13,479 nucleotides of DNA from Prevotellaceae bacterium (GTDB lineage Bacteria > Bacteroidota > Bacteroidia > Bacteroidales > Bacteroidaceae): the NCBI GenBank assembly GCA_030536165.1, contig JAUNQM010000032.1:1-13479 (forward strand), given 5' to 3'. The notes below the pieces were generated by a model, which had not been told where the DNA came from, did no database searches, and worked only from the letters and a program-made list of their open reading frames with translations. Every line of letters begins with the position of its first letter. Position 1 is the stretch's first letter. Of the stretch, positions 1-8,519 are shown one piece after another. Position numbers and translations under genes: made by a program.

Positions 1-480
1 TTCTGCAATGATACACGGTGGTATCTTATTGTAATGAGGTTCTACCTTGAGATATCCGAACTTCATTTTCAAGACAGAGTTGAACTTCTTAACATGGAAC
101 TTTGTATCGATTTTCGACTTATCCTGGCAGATAAGAATGTCACCGCTACCATTGTTTGCCTTCATCACAAAACGCTCTGGTAGTTTTTCCCACTCAATAT
201 TATCGGCCTTGTCCCACTTGCCATATAGCTTTACGAGCATATCGCCAAAGCCCTGTTGGGCGACATATTCACGCACCTTGTACTTGTCGGCAAGCTCCGT
301 CCATTTAGATGTATCTGAATATAGTTTCAGCCAATTTATCTTCTCATCAACATTTCGTGGATGCTTCCAATCAATTGATTTGTGAAAATATCTTTTATAG
401 AGAACCTCTATATATAATTTAGGTGATGTTCTGCTTAAACATTGAAAGACGAAGTCACCTATGATACTCTTTATATTCAC
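1..480 (-). CDS. TupA-like ATP-grasp protein, partial (N-terminal 160 residues)
   Basis: This is the last visible gene of the polysaccharide operon and it is cut by the left edge of the window. Translated from a GTG at 480 it opens VNIKSIIGDFVFQ and continues through KINWLKLYSD, KVREYVAQQGFGD, LYGKWDKADNIEWEKLPERF and VMKANNGSGDILIC. This order (a KxxWLK...D motif, then a VREYV segment, then a P-x-x-F-V-x-K-x-N-x-G-S-G nucleotide-loop motif) is characteristic of the TupA-like ATP-grasp family found in capsule and teichuronopeptide loci. Family knowledge suggests an ATP-dependent ligase adding an amino acid or similar group to a glycan; the substrate is unknown. GTG is chosen because an in-frame TAA lies 21 nt upstream with no ATG between, and the domain homology begins within about 30 residues. 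It lies 64 nt after the flippase gene with no promoter seen between them. The C-terminal catalytic half is outside the window. Confidence 0.8.
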   Translation of the reverse strand, partial: MNIKSIIGDFVFQCLSRTSPKLYIEVLYKRYFHKSIDWKHPRNVDEKINWLKLYSDTSKWTELADKYKVREYVAQQGFGDMLVKLYGKWDKADNIEWEKLPERFVMKANNGSGDILICQDKSKIDTKFHVKKFNSVLKMKFGYLKVEPHYNKIPPCIIAE

Positions 481-544
481 TATAGTATATTTATGAATTT
501 ACACGGTTACGATTTCAAAGTTTCCAATAATGCGCAGTATATTA

Positions 545-2074
545 TTATCTGCTCAACTTCAATTTTGTCTTCGTATAGACTATTATCCGTTCCTTATCGT
601 TTGCATCGAACACGCAGAACCATATTGCAATAGCCCCTATGATTGCACAGAGAGGTATCGTAACAAGGAAGCGGAACTGCATATCGACAAAACGGAGCAT
701 TACCCAGCCAACAACTGATATGCAAATGGTTGGAATAATGACTGGGATAAACACATTCTTTATATATTGCCACATGGAAAGTCCACACAGTTGCTTTGCA
801 AAAGGCAGACGCATGAGAACACAAATAGCTTCAAAGATGACGTAGAGCCATAAAGTGGCATGGACATCAGCCCCAAGATAAAGGGCAAGGCACATGGCTG
901 GGAGTGTCAAAACCTTTGTGGTGTATGTGACTAATGTATATACGCGTATCTTGCCTGTTGCTTGTATGGCAGTTCCAAGTCCTATTGTCAGCTGGTCACA
1001 TATCGATGCCAACAATATGAAACGGCAGAAAGAAACCGCTGCATCGGGTATATCCTTCAACCAGAATTCAAGTACGGCATTCATCTCGAACATAAGCGGA
1101 ATGCCTATCAACGATAAAATCAGGTAGGAATATTTGCTGAGGCACTCTGACAAGTGAAGCATCTTTTCCCTGTCTTTACTGCCTTCAGCCTTTATTATCT
1201 GTGGGCTTAAAGCATTGATAATGCTCAGAGAGAGGAATAGTATTGCACCTGTTACTTGCTGAGCTATTCCGTATGCCGCATTATATATGATGCCAAAGAA
1301 TCTATTTAGCACAACAGCAAGTCCCTGTGTCCTTACTACAACACAGCCTGTGCCATAAATAGTCCATCCTGCAAATCCAAGCAACTGCTTCATGCATTGG
1401 CGTTCAAGGTCCTTAAAGTATATTGCCAACCGACATTCATCATACTTCCACTTTCCGTAAACAGCAAACGCCACAAAAGTGAATATCTGTATGCCCGCCA
1501 TTATGATGGCATAGAGCATCAGCTTGTCAAGGTCGGCATGGAGCAGATAGATTGCAAGTGCGAACTTCAATATACCATCGCAGACCTCGATGATGGAGAT
1601 ATATACGATGTTCTCGCGGGATATAAAAACAGCCTTGAAAGGTGATGTCATCACAGTGAAGAACAACATCACAATAGCCATGACATACACAAACTCGGCC
1701 GCTTCGTGACGACCTGAGTCTATCACAAGCCATTGCGTAATCATTGGTTTTGTCAGCGCAAGCATTATGATGCATATCACACCGGCAAATACTACATGGA
1801 TGAAAAGGCTGTTGGTAAAAACTTTCTTCAGATAATCAAAGTCGTTCTTACCGTTATAGTAAGATAGGTAACGTTGAGTTGTCGTTACCAGCGCATTGGT
1901 GATATAAGCCAGCATGAACACTACGCCTGCTATAAGGGAATATATTCCATAGTCATCCTGCCCCAATGCTTGGAGGATGAGCCTTGTGGAATAAAACGAG
2001 AGGGCGATGTTGATAATGGCTCTCGTATATTGTGCAAACGTATTTACTACTGCCCGCTTAGTAGAATCTACCAT
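545..2074 (-). CDS. Wzx-type polysaccharide flippase (MATE/MVF-like membrane protein)
   Basis: A 509-residue, very hydrophobic protein with about 12-14 predicted membrane segments along its whole length. The N-terminus (VVNTFAQYTRAIINIALSFY, then LGQDDYGIYSLIAG) is the typical opening of the polysaccharide-biosynthesis flippase family: an amphipathic start, a first helix, and the G-x-x-x-Y-G-I-Y-S-L turn before helix 2. A conserved N-A-L-S-P-Q-I segment is present at about residues 287-293. The family moves undecaprenyl-diphosphate-linked repeat units from the cytoplasmic to the periplasmic face of the inner membrane. The length matches full-size members. It sits 60 nt downstream of the chain-length gene and 64 nt before the ATP-grasp gene, so co-transcription is likely. 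The substrate cannot be read from the sequence. No Wzy polymerase is visible; it may lie beyond the left edge. Confidence 0.9.
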   Translation of the reverse strand: MVDSTKRAVVNTFAQYTRAIINIALSFYSTRLILQALGQDDYGIYSLIAGVVFMLAYITNALVTTTQRYLSYYNGKNDFDYLKKVFTNSLFIHVVFAGVICIIMLALTKPMITQWLVIDSGRHEAAEFVYVMAIVMLFFTVMTSPFKAVFISRENIVYISIIEVCDGILKFALAIYLLHADLDKLMLYAIIMAGIQIFTFVAFAVYGKWKYDECRLAIYFKDLERQCMKQLLGFAGWTIYGTGCVVVRTQGLAVVLNRFFGIIYNAAYGIAQQVTGAILFLSLSIINALSPQIIKAEGSKDREKMLHLSECLSKYSYLILSLIGIPLMFEMNAVLEFWLKDIPDAAVSFCRFILLASICDQLTIGLGTAIQATGKIRVYTLVTYTTKVLTLPAMCLALYLGADVHATLWLYVIFEAICVLMRLPFAKQLCGLSMWQYIKNVFIPVIIPTICISVVGWVMLRFVDMQFRFLVTIPLCAIIGAIAIWFCVFDANDKERIIVYTKTKLKLSR

Positions 2075-2134
2075 TAGTTGTTGGGTTGTTTAGTCGTATG
2101 GGGTGAATGATTTAACTCCACAACTCCTAAAATC

Positions 2135-3190
2135 TCAATTAGACTTGAACAGGATATCCTTTGATACCCATACAGCCGTGATGATGAATGCAAAAATCAT
2201 CATACCAAGCACGAATATCATTCGTTTTGGTCCTGCTGGTTTTATTGGCACCGATGCTCCCTGAATAACAGTAAAGGCTGGAGTCTTTTCCTGTACCTTT
2301 GCCATTGCCATTTGAAGCTGAGTTGCCGTTGCATTATAGTTATTATACTTCAACTGCAATTCATTCTCCAATGACTCCATTTGTGACTTGTATGACTGAA
2401 GCACTACATCCATGTTTTCATCGCAATAAGTCGCATATACTCTTTGCGCCTTCATGTATTCCCTCTTTGCCTGTGCATTGAGTTTTTTAGCGTATTCAAG
2501 GTCGTTGCGAGCCTTCTGCGTACGATAATCCGTAATGAATGCCTGAAGTCTTGATGCAACAGAGTCAGCTATCGTTGAGCATATCAACGCATCCTGGTCT
2601 TCTACAAGAATGGAAATAACGTATGTCCTTTTGTCGATTGAGCATTTAATATTATTCCCTATCTTACCTGCAACTCCAAATTGCTTCTTGGTTAGGCGAC
2701 GAGGATCCACATTTGCTGCACCTTTCTTGTTTCCAATGGTATCAACAGGTATGAACAACTTCGCTATTGCATAATACCATTTTTTCCAAAAGGCATTCTT
2801 TTGCATTTTTGCGAGGTATGTATAATAATCGGTATCGATAGTGCCATCCAACGACTTCACGTGTATTGGGAACATCTTGACTTGAAAATCTTTTGAATCA
2901 AGAATGTCAGGATAGAGGTCTGGTCCTATAGCATCTTCCGAGCCACCCATCATATCGTCAATATTAACGCCGAACTGACTTGCAAGCGACCCTAAGGCCC
3001 CACCCGAACTGGCAGTTGACTCTGGTGCAAGCTTTATCTCGCAGCGGTAATATCTCGGCACACACAATATAAGCGCCGCTGATACTACAAAGGTTATTGC
3101 AAGCACCTTTATAAACAACTTTTTCTTGCTGACTATCGCCTTGAATATTGCGCCAATATCAAGTATGTCGCTCTTTTTCGTCTCTTCCAT
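2135..3190 (-). CDS. Wzz-type chain-length determinant protein, no kinase domain
   Basis: A 351-residue polysaccharide co-polymerase of the Wzz family. The N-terminal cytoplasmic stretch (KKSDILDIGAIFKAIVSKKK) leads into TM1 at about residues 25-44. A long periplasmic part follows, with a probable coiled-coil helix at about 225-300 (KARNDLEYAKKLNAQAKREY). TM2 lies at about 324-342, preceded by the proline-rich PIKPAGPKR motif typical of the segment before TM2 in this family. The protein ends eight or so residues after TM2, so the BY-kinase domain found in Wzc-type fusions is absent. Such proteins set glycan chain length with the polymerase and export channel in the inner membrane. It lies 84 nt after the SLBB gene and 60 nt before the flippase. 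The spacer before it contains a 9-bp inverted repeat (listed separately). Confidence 0.9.
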   Translation of the reverse strand: MEETKKSDILDIGAIFKAIVSKKKLFIKVLAITFVVSAALILCVPRYYRCEIKLAPESTASSGGALGSLASQFGVNIDDMMGGSEDAIGPDLYPDILDSKDFQVKMFPIHVKSLDGTIDTDYYTYLAKMQKNAFWKKWYYAIAKLFIPVDTIGNKKGAANVDPRRLTKKQFGVAGKIGNNIKCSIDKRTYVISILVEDQDALICSTIADSVASRLQAFITDYRTQKARNDLEYAKKLNAQAKREYMKAQRVYATYCDENMDVVLQSYKSQMESLENELQLKYNNYNATATQLQMAMAKVQEKTPAFTVIQGASVPIKPAGPKRMIFVLGMMIFAFIITAVWVSKDILFKSN

Positions 3191-3205
3191 ATTATTCTAT
3201 GTCTA

Positions 3206-3260
3206 AACCTCTCCTTAACTTATTGTGTGCGAAACCTAGTCGCCATATCAGGGAGAGGTT
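3206..3260 (-). other. Intercistronic stem-loop between the SLBB and Wzz genes
   Basis: AACCTCTCC at 3206-3214 and GGAGAGGTT at 3252-3260 form a perfect 9-bp inverted repeat with a 37-nt loop. It lies wholly in the 84-nt spacer between two co-directional genes. There is no T-tract, so it does not look like an intrinsic terminator. It could mark an mRNA processing or stability site within the operon; this is inference. Confidence 0.45.
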
Positions 3261-3274
3261 GGAGTTATCTTTAT

Positions 3275-5767
3275 TTACTTAATCAAGTTAGCTATTGAAG
3301 CAATCATTGTTGCCAATGATGCTGATGAAGTTCCTATAGCAAGCATCTCGGCAGTTGTCATCTTATGTTTAGACTTAGCTGGCACAACAATCTCGCATCC
3401 TGGTGAAGGTTTCGTACTGCGTGTCACCTTCTCCACCGTGCCATTCATATTTATAATGTAAGTCTTGTTCTTTTTAGCTGTATTACTGTATCCGCCAGCC
3501 TGCTTTATATAATAAGAGACATCCTTACCCTTCTGGTATGCGATAGTATTAGGATACATCACATCACCCTGAATCCTGACTGTTCCTGTGTATTCAGGTA
3601 TAATGATTCTGTCGCCTTCACGCAGAACGATATCGGCATCACCACCTGGCTCCTTGAGTGCCTTGTCAAGTTCGATACCTACATAATAAGTGTCGCCAAT
3701 ATCGAGTTTGCTTACATCAACTGAGTCTTTGCCACTCTGATGTTGAGCCATTTTCATTACGCTTTGCATTCTCATACGTTCTTCCGGCGTAATCTTGCGT
3801 TCGAGTCGTGCACCTTTTGCGTATGCTGTTGAAGTAAGTCCACCTGCCTTGTTTATGACTTCGCTAAGTCGTTCCATCTTATTTGATAATGTATAAGCAC
3901 CTTCGAAAAGTATCTCACCCTCTACATTGACATTCTGTTGTTCTGTGAAGCCAGGGCTCTTTCTAACATAAACTTCATCAAACGGCTGAAGTTTGAATGA
4001 CTCGTTTCCATCAACTACAAGTCCGTCTTTCAATGAGAAACTGAATGTCTCGGCTGTAGTAAGTGAGCTTGTTGTTGCATATTTATTCTGTATGCGACGT
4101 GACACATCTATCTTAACTGTTGATGCCGATGCTTTTAGTCCGCCTGCCTGAAGGATGAAGTCTTCAAGAGTTGTGTTCTCTGCATACTCATATACACCAG
4201 GATAGAACACCTCTCCATGTATCGTCATTGTCTTTTCGCCAATATTCTCTTGTTTGCTACCAACAAAGAGCACATCCTCATTTTGCAATGGAACATCTGG
4301 CGAAGTGCCATCCATAATACCCTTTATGTCGATTGACATTGCCTCAAGCGACCTATCGGCTTTTCTTCTATGCAGGACTGCGCGTCCCGTGAAAGCTTCT
4401 TCCATACAACCGCCTGCACTTGTTATCAAGCTCTTTACGCTATTGATGCTGCCACCTACTTGATACTTGCCTGGGCGGAATACTGCACCTTTCACTTCAA
4501 TCATATTGCTGTAACGCTGTATGATTGAATCTACATAAACAGAGTCCTCATCTTCAAGGTGGAATGACGACAGGTCGAACTCATTGACATCAAAGATAGA
4601 ATAATGTCCCTCAGCCTTTCTCGTCACCTTTACTGCCTTCTTGTAGGCATCGCCTGTAAAGTTTCCTGCGTATTTGAGAAGGGTGCGAAGGCTCTCGCTC
4701 TTCTTCATTTCGTAGAACATTGGACGCTTTATCTTACCTGCGATATTTACCAACGCCTCGTATGTTCCAACGCTAATAACGTCGTTGTCCTGCAATTTTA
4801 CGTCGCCCGTCAACTTGCCGTTGAGTATGTAGTCATACACATCGACTGCTGATACAAGGCGTCCACCTCTATAGACCTTGATATTTCTCAGCGTACCTAT
4901 TTCGTTAGGACCGCCTGCCATATAGAGTGCATGGAACACAGATGCGAATGCTGAAAGTGTGTATGTTCCTGGCATATTTACTTCGCCCATCACATTGACT
5001 GTAATAGTCTTTGTCTGTCCTACGGTCATATTGATGCTACTGCTCTTATATCTCTGTCCGAGTGTTGATTTCAGTTTTGCCTTTGCCTGAGCAACTGTCA
5101 AGCCACTCAACCCAACAGGTCCGAAGCCTTCAATTGTCACAGTGCCATCAGGCGAGATAGTCTCTGTGATAGTATTCGAAGAAGCTCCCCAGATGTCGAT
5201 ATTTACTTCATCGCCAGGGCCAAGTCGGTAATTCTGCGGAGTTGCGATGTTCATGTTTGGCTCAAATGTAAGATTCTTCTTGTTAAAGATATCGCGGCCA
5301 AACACCTTTCTTCCTGGCATTTCTTCCTCCATTGGCTCGAATTCATACTTCAATGAATCTGGCATCATGAAGTCGATAGCTTTATCCATCTCGTTAATGT
5401 CTACGTTAGGATCAGTCTGCACTTTATTTTCTTTGATCAGACCTTTTGTCTTTGTGCCATCTTCCTTCGCATCACCATTAGCCTTGCGCAGACGGTCTTT
5501 CTTCGCAGCCTTGCCTGTTGTTATATCTACAGCATCAAGTGCACCGCCATTCTTTTCCTTCTGGTACTTGTTGTAGAGGGAACGAATGCGCTGTATGTCA
5601 ACACCGTTCTGCATGAGTTTAGTCACAATCTGTGCTCTTGGCGTACCCATTTCCACTTGCTGCTGCACGAAACTGATTATTTGGTTATCAGTCATGTCAG
5701 CCAAAGCCATACTTGGCACGAGCATGAAAGCAACAAAAAGAATTATGTCCCTAAACAGTTTTTTCAT
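3275..5767 (-). CDS. SLBB-domain polysaccharide export protein (Wza-like family)
   Basis: An 830-residue exported protein. Residues 1-23 are a signal peptide ending SMALA-D, with no lipobox cysteine. A short charged region follows. The poly-export domain is at about 175-250 (YRLGPGDEVNIDIWG, then SPDGTVTIEGFGPV). After it come about six SLBB-type units, each opening with a V-x-G-x-V-x-x-P-G-x-Y-like motif, at roughly 258, 340, 423, 515, 614 and 730. A hydrophobic helix at about 808-828 ends the protein. Members of this family form or line the outer-membrane or periplasmic channel for capsule and exopolysaccharide. The multi-SLBB length is usual for Bacteroidetes and about twice that of E. coli Wza. 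It lies 51 nt after the sugar transferase gene and 84 nt before the Wzz-type gene, matching the usual initiator, channel, co-polymerase order. Confidence 0.92.
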   Translation of the reverse strand: MKKLFRDIILFVAFMLVPSMALADMTDNQIISFVQQQVEMGTPRAQIVTKLMQNGVDIQRIRSLYNKYQKEKNGGALDAVDITTGKAAKKDRLRKANGDAKEDGTKTKGLIKENKVQTDPNVDINEMDKAIDFMMPDSLKYEFEPMEEEMPGRKVFGRDIFNKKNLTFEPNMNIATPQNYRLGPGDEVNIDIWGASSNTITETISPDGTVTIEGFGPVGLSGLTVAQAKAKLKSTLGQRYKSSSINMTVGQTKTITVNVMGEVNMPGTYTLSAFASVFHALYMAGGPNEIGTLRNIKVYRGGRLVSAVDVYDYILNGKLTGDVKLQDNDVISVGTYEALVNIAGKIKRPMFYEMKKSESLRTLLKYAGNFTGDAYKKAVKVTRKAEGHYSIFDVNEFDLSSFHLEDEDSVYVDSIIQRYSNMIEVKGAVFRPGKYQVGGSINSVKSLITSAGGCMEEAFTGRAVLHRRKADRSLEAMSIDIKGIMDGTSPDVPLQNEDVLFVGSKQENIGEKTMTIHGEVFYPGVYEYAENTTLEDFILQAGGLKASASTVKIDVSRRIQNKYATTSSLTTAETFSFSLKDGLVVDGNESFKLQPFDEVYVRKSPGFTEQQNVNVEGEILFEGAYTLSNKMERLSEVINKAGGLTSTAYAKGARLERKITPEERMRMQSVMKMAQHQSGKDSVDVSKLDIGDTYYVGIELDKALKEPGGDADIVLREGDRIIIPEYTGTVRIQGDVMYPNTIAYQKGKDVSYYIKQAGGYSNTAKKNKTYIINMNGTVEKVTRSTKPSPGCEIVVPAKSKHKMTTAEMLAIGTSSASLATMIASIANLIK

Positions 5768-5818
5768 ATCTTCGTATTTTATGGTTTTCAGTTTTATGTT
5801 TGAGGCTGAATTGTAAAT

Positions 5819-6451
5819 CTAAAAGTGTTTTCCGCTGACCATTGCAAGTAGCGTATTGAGCATTATCTGAATGTCGAGGTTCAACGTCCTGTTTCTCAGG
5901 TAATGGATATCCATCCTGAGGCGTTTGAGCATCTTATCCATCGTATCGGTATAACCATTATAGAGTGTTGCCTCCGAGGTCAGTCCTGGACGCATCTGGT
6001 AGATAAGCACGTAGTTTGTGTCTTCCTGCATAATCAAGTCTATGAAGTAGCGACGTTCAGGTCGCGGACCGACTATGCTCATATCGCCCTTGAGCACGTT
6101 CCATAACTGAGGAAGTTCGTCAAGGTGTGAATGGCGAAGAAATTTCATAAATGGAGTCTGGTTCACGCTATCTGAAGTCGGTACCAGCTGTGGTCCGTTC
6201 GATTCAGAATTTGGTTTGAGTGTGCGGAACTTATAGATAGTAAACGGCTTTCCCTTATATCCGATTCTTTCCTGTGAATAAATTACTGAGCCGTTTTTCT
6301 GCAGTTTCAAAATCACTGCAAAGATTAAGAATACTGGCGATAGTATCACCAATGCAACAAAAGAGCAAACGATGTCGAAGATTCTCTTCACGCACCGCTG
6401 GCATTTGTTCATGTTGTCGTTAGATATTGTAAGGCAGGTTTTATTTGTCAT
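5819..6451 (-). CDS. Undecaprenyl-phosphate sugar-phosphate transferase (initiating enzyme)
   Basis: From the ATG at 6451 this is a 210-residue monotopic phosphoglycosyl transferase. It transfers a sugar-1-phosphate from a nucleotide sugar to undecaprenyl phosphate at the inner membrane and so starts the repeat unit. Visible motifs are KRIFDIVCS leading into a membrane segment at about 24-48, QERIGYKGKPF with YKFRTL at about 60-78, the DELPQLWNVLKGDMSIVGPR block at about 111-130 (its Asp-Glu pair is the catalytic dyad of the PglC-like family), and MRPGLTSEA near 153. Length matches the short catalytic-core form without the extra N-terminal membrane domain of WbaP/WcaJ. The frame stays open to a TTG at 6466, but the ATG is preferred. 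It is the first gene of the polysaccharide operon, preceded by a -7 box at 6523-6530. Which sugar it uses is not decidable. Confidence 0.93.
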   Translation of the reverse strand: MTNKTCLTISNDNMNKCQRCVKRIFDIVCSFVALVILSPVFLIFAVILKLQKNGSVIYSQERIGYKGKPFTIYKFRTLKPNSESNGPQLVPTSDSVNQTPFMKFLRHSHLDELPQLWNVLKGDMSIVGPRPERRYFIDLIMQEDTNYVLIYQMRPGLTSEATLYNGYTDTMDKMLKRLRMDIHYLRNRTLNLDIQIMLNTLLAMVSGKHF

Positions 6452-6522
6452 TTTTTGGCTTTGCAAATCCGTAATTATATATTATTAACTATATTTTATG
6501 CAATTTATTGCACAAACGGCTG

Positions 6523-6530
6523 CAAAGTTA
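6523..6530 (-). promoter_or_regulatory. -7 box of the polysaccharide operon promoter
   Basis: On the minus strand this reads TAACTTTG, a perfect match to the Bacteroidetes -7 consensus TAnnTTTG, about 70 nt upstream of the sugar transferase ATG. No TTTG is found 19-21 nt further upstream; the nearest, at 6543-6546, is only 12 nt away, so the -33 element is weak or absent. Its position just past the CotH stop codon suggests that the polysaccharide operon is transcribed independently of the CotH gene. Confidence 0.6.
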
Positions 6531-6553
6531 CCAAAAAAAATTCAAATCACGCC

Positions 6554-8410
6554 TTATCGGACTAATATTTTTTTGCCATTGGCGATATAGATGCCACTGT
6601 TTAGCGATGTGGGGATGTTGCTGTTGCCGATGAGTCTGCCACCGAGATCGAACACGTCTGTTGCGCCAGCACGACTTTCGTCTTCGCCTATCTCCTCCAT
6701 TCCGCTTGCATCATAGAGCCCAAACTTTTCAAGATACTTCAACATATTTGCCGTTCGATTCGGGAAAAAGTTGTCTATCAAGTCTTGCTTTCGCGGCAGC
6801 CAATGGTCGTTGCGGGTATAGGTTTCTTCGCTCTCGCCCGTCGAGACTCTATAATCACCCCATCGCGCACTCTCGCAAATGATAGAAAGGTCGATTTCAT
6901 CGGCAATTTTCTCATAAAGTGCAGTCGCCTTCGATGGTGTGAGAATGCCATCACCAGTAAGGTGTTTCTCGATTCTTTCCTGTGCAATTCTGCGGAAATC
7001 GGGATTCTTTATCAAGGCGTCCATCATCACTGTCGGATTGCCGTTTTTCTTCTCTACTTTGTTGTAGTTTACGTCGGTGAATGCTGTCTCGGCATCCCAG
7101 ACAAAATACTTGAAACCTTTGTCTGGCTCTACCCTACTCCTAATGCAGCGCCAGTTGTTGTTATCCCAGTCGTCATTGCCTATGTACCAATTGACAAGCA
7201 TATAGTCAATGTAGTTCTCAATGTCGAGTAATTTATTGTCCGTGAGCTGCTTGAAGTACTTATCGTTTTCGCCCGAGCCGACTTTCGTTGCGGTATTATA
7301 CATCGTGGTGTAGGCATCTCTGTTACCGTCGATAAGGTCTGCCACGTCGATTACGTCATAGTCCTCATCCTCGCCTCCGAGGTAATCGGCTGCAAAATTG
7401 TCGTTTATCTTCTCGCAAATCTCATACAATCCCCAGTAGAGGTTATTGAGATAGAGGTGGCAGAAGCGGCGGTGCGTAATCAGATGTCCCATTGCCCGAT
7501 GCGCTTCTTTTGCCCACGAATCGTAGATATACTGCGCATTGGTGCGCTGAATTATGTTCTGCGGATAGAGACTTTTGCTGCCATTCTTGAGCCACGTGTA
7601 GTTATATCCTGCTCGCAGCACGAGGTGGTCGAAGCGTTCCACTGCGTCATCGTCGTCGAAGAGCTTGAATTTCAGTTTGCCAGCCCCGTATTCTTTGCGG
7701 AATGATACGCGGAACGAATGCTTAGGCGTGTTCTGCGGATTACGACTGTTTCCGCCGTGTAAGAGCAGTCCGCAGTTGAGTTGGAAGCGGCTGTTGTCCT
7801 TTGGGTTGAAGTATTCTATCGATGCTGCACGCTCCCACCCGTCGCCTAACTTCGATGCGTCCTTGCCTGTGTGGACATAGATTCCGCCCTTATCAGGGTC
7901 GTCGGATGCAGAAAACAGGTTGTCGATGTCGGTCGTGATGCACACCGTTGGTATCGAAAGCATGGCGCTGTCCATCAATGCCTTGTAGTCGTCGCTTTCG
8001 GTCACATTCGTGTCCATGCCGTAATCGGCAGGCCAGTAGTTCTTTGCATCCTTGCGACTCCAGTTCATCGTGTAGCCCGCAGGCTTCGCAGGCTGATGAT
8101 AGACGTCGGCGAGGAAGATGTACGTCCTCGTGCATATTGCATACTCGTTGCCCGCATTATCGACGCAGATAGCGCTCACAGGCGTGGTCGTGGTGATTGA
8201 CAGCGGCTCGGTGTAAAGTTTTGAATTTGACTTCGTAGGGCGTGTACCATCAGTTGTATATCTCACTTGGCATGCCGAGCTCGACGGTTTCAGTTCGAGC
8301 ATGAAGGCGTCTGCGTGGTACATTTCGTCGCTACTAAACTTCACCGTCTGCGCAACAATGCACATCGGCGCTAATATTAATAAGGTAAGGAGTGATGAAA
8401 AGCGTCTCAT
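6554..8410 (-). CDS. Secreted CotH-kinase-like protein with chitobiase-type N-terminal domain
   Basis: From the ATG at 8410 this is 618 residues. A signal peptide covers about residues 1-20 (LTLLILAPMCIVA, then Q). Residues 25-100 resemble the chitobiase/beta-hexosaminidase C-terminal-like domain (VRYTTDGTRPTKSN, then a Y-x-x-P-L strand). Residues 210-450 match the CotH protein-kinase family: LLHGGNSRNPQN, HSFRVSFRKEYG, LVLRAGYNYTW, LYWGLYEICEKI, NWYIGNDDWDNNNW and KYFVWDAETAF with acidic metal-ligand candidates. The tail at 583-618 (VFDLGGRLI, then GIYIANGKKILVR) resembles Bacteroidetes type IX secretion sorting tails. The frame is open to 8605, but the promoter -7 box at 8433-8440 would put transcription start downstream of the MPKT codon at 8431, so 8410 is the first usable ATG. 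The substrate is unknown. It lies next to the capsule operon on the same strand but has its own promoter. Confidence 0.87.
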   Translation of the reverse strand: MRRFSSLLTLLILAPMCIVAQTVKFSSDEMYHADAFMLELKPSSSACQVRYTTDGTRPTKSNSKLYTEPLSITTTTPVSAICVDNAGNEYAICTRTYIFLADVYHQPAKPAGYTMNWSRKDAKNYWPADYGMDTNVTESDDYKALMDSAMLSIPTVCITTDIDNLFSASDDPDKGGIYVHTGKDASKLGDGWERAASIEYFNPKDNSRFQLNCGLLLHGGNSRNPQNTPKHSFRVSFRKEYGAGKLKFKLFDDDDAVERFDHLVLRAGYNYTWLKNGSKSLYPQNIIQRTNAQYIYDSWAKEAHRAMGHLITHRRFCHLYLNNLYWGLYEICEKINDNFAADYLGGEDEDYDVIDVADLIDGNRDAYTTMYNTATKVGSGENDKYFKQLTDNKLLDIENYIDYMLVNWYIGNDDWDNNNWRCIRSRVEPDKGFKYFVWDAETAFTDVNYNKVEKKNGNPTVMMDALIKNPDFRRIAQERIEKHLTGDGILTPSKATALYEKIADEIDLSIICESARWGDYRVSTGESEETYTRNDHWLPRKQDLIDNFFPNRTANMLKYLEKFGLYDASGMEEIGEDESRAGATDVFDLGGRLIGNSNIPTSLNSGIYIANGKKILVR

Positions 8411-8432
8411 TTTGTTTTTAGTTTTTGGCATG

Positions 8433-8464
8433 CAAATGTAATACTTTTTCCTCATTCGTGCAAA
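8433..8464 (-). promoter_or_regulatory. Bacteroidetes-type promoter of the CotH gene
   Basis: Read on the minus strand, TTTG (8461-8464) is followed by 20 nt and then TACATTTG (8433-8440). Both boxes match the -33/-7 consensus at the ideal spacing. Transcription should start a few bases beyond 8433, leaving a leader of roughly 15-20 nt before the ATG at 8410. This placement decides the start codon of the CotH gene. Confidence 0.85.
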
Positions 8465-8519
8465 TGTTTCAGGGCATTTGTTCGATTGCTCTTTTCGACT
8501 CAACGCTAATACTCGGGAA

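Noticed and set aside
6452..6466. TTG start for the sugar transferase
   Set aside because: An ATG lies five codons downstream and the conserved domain starts later still, so the rare TTG start is unnecessary.
6531..6546. Terminator for the CotH gene at the poly-A/T run
   Set aside because: An eight-base T run is present on the minus strand, but no stable hairpin precedes it.
6785..7231. 148-codon open frame on the plus strand
   Set aside because: Antisense to the CotH domain, with no recognisable protein features.
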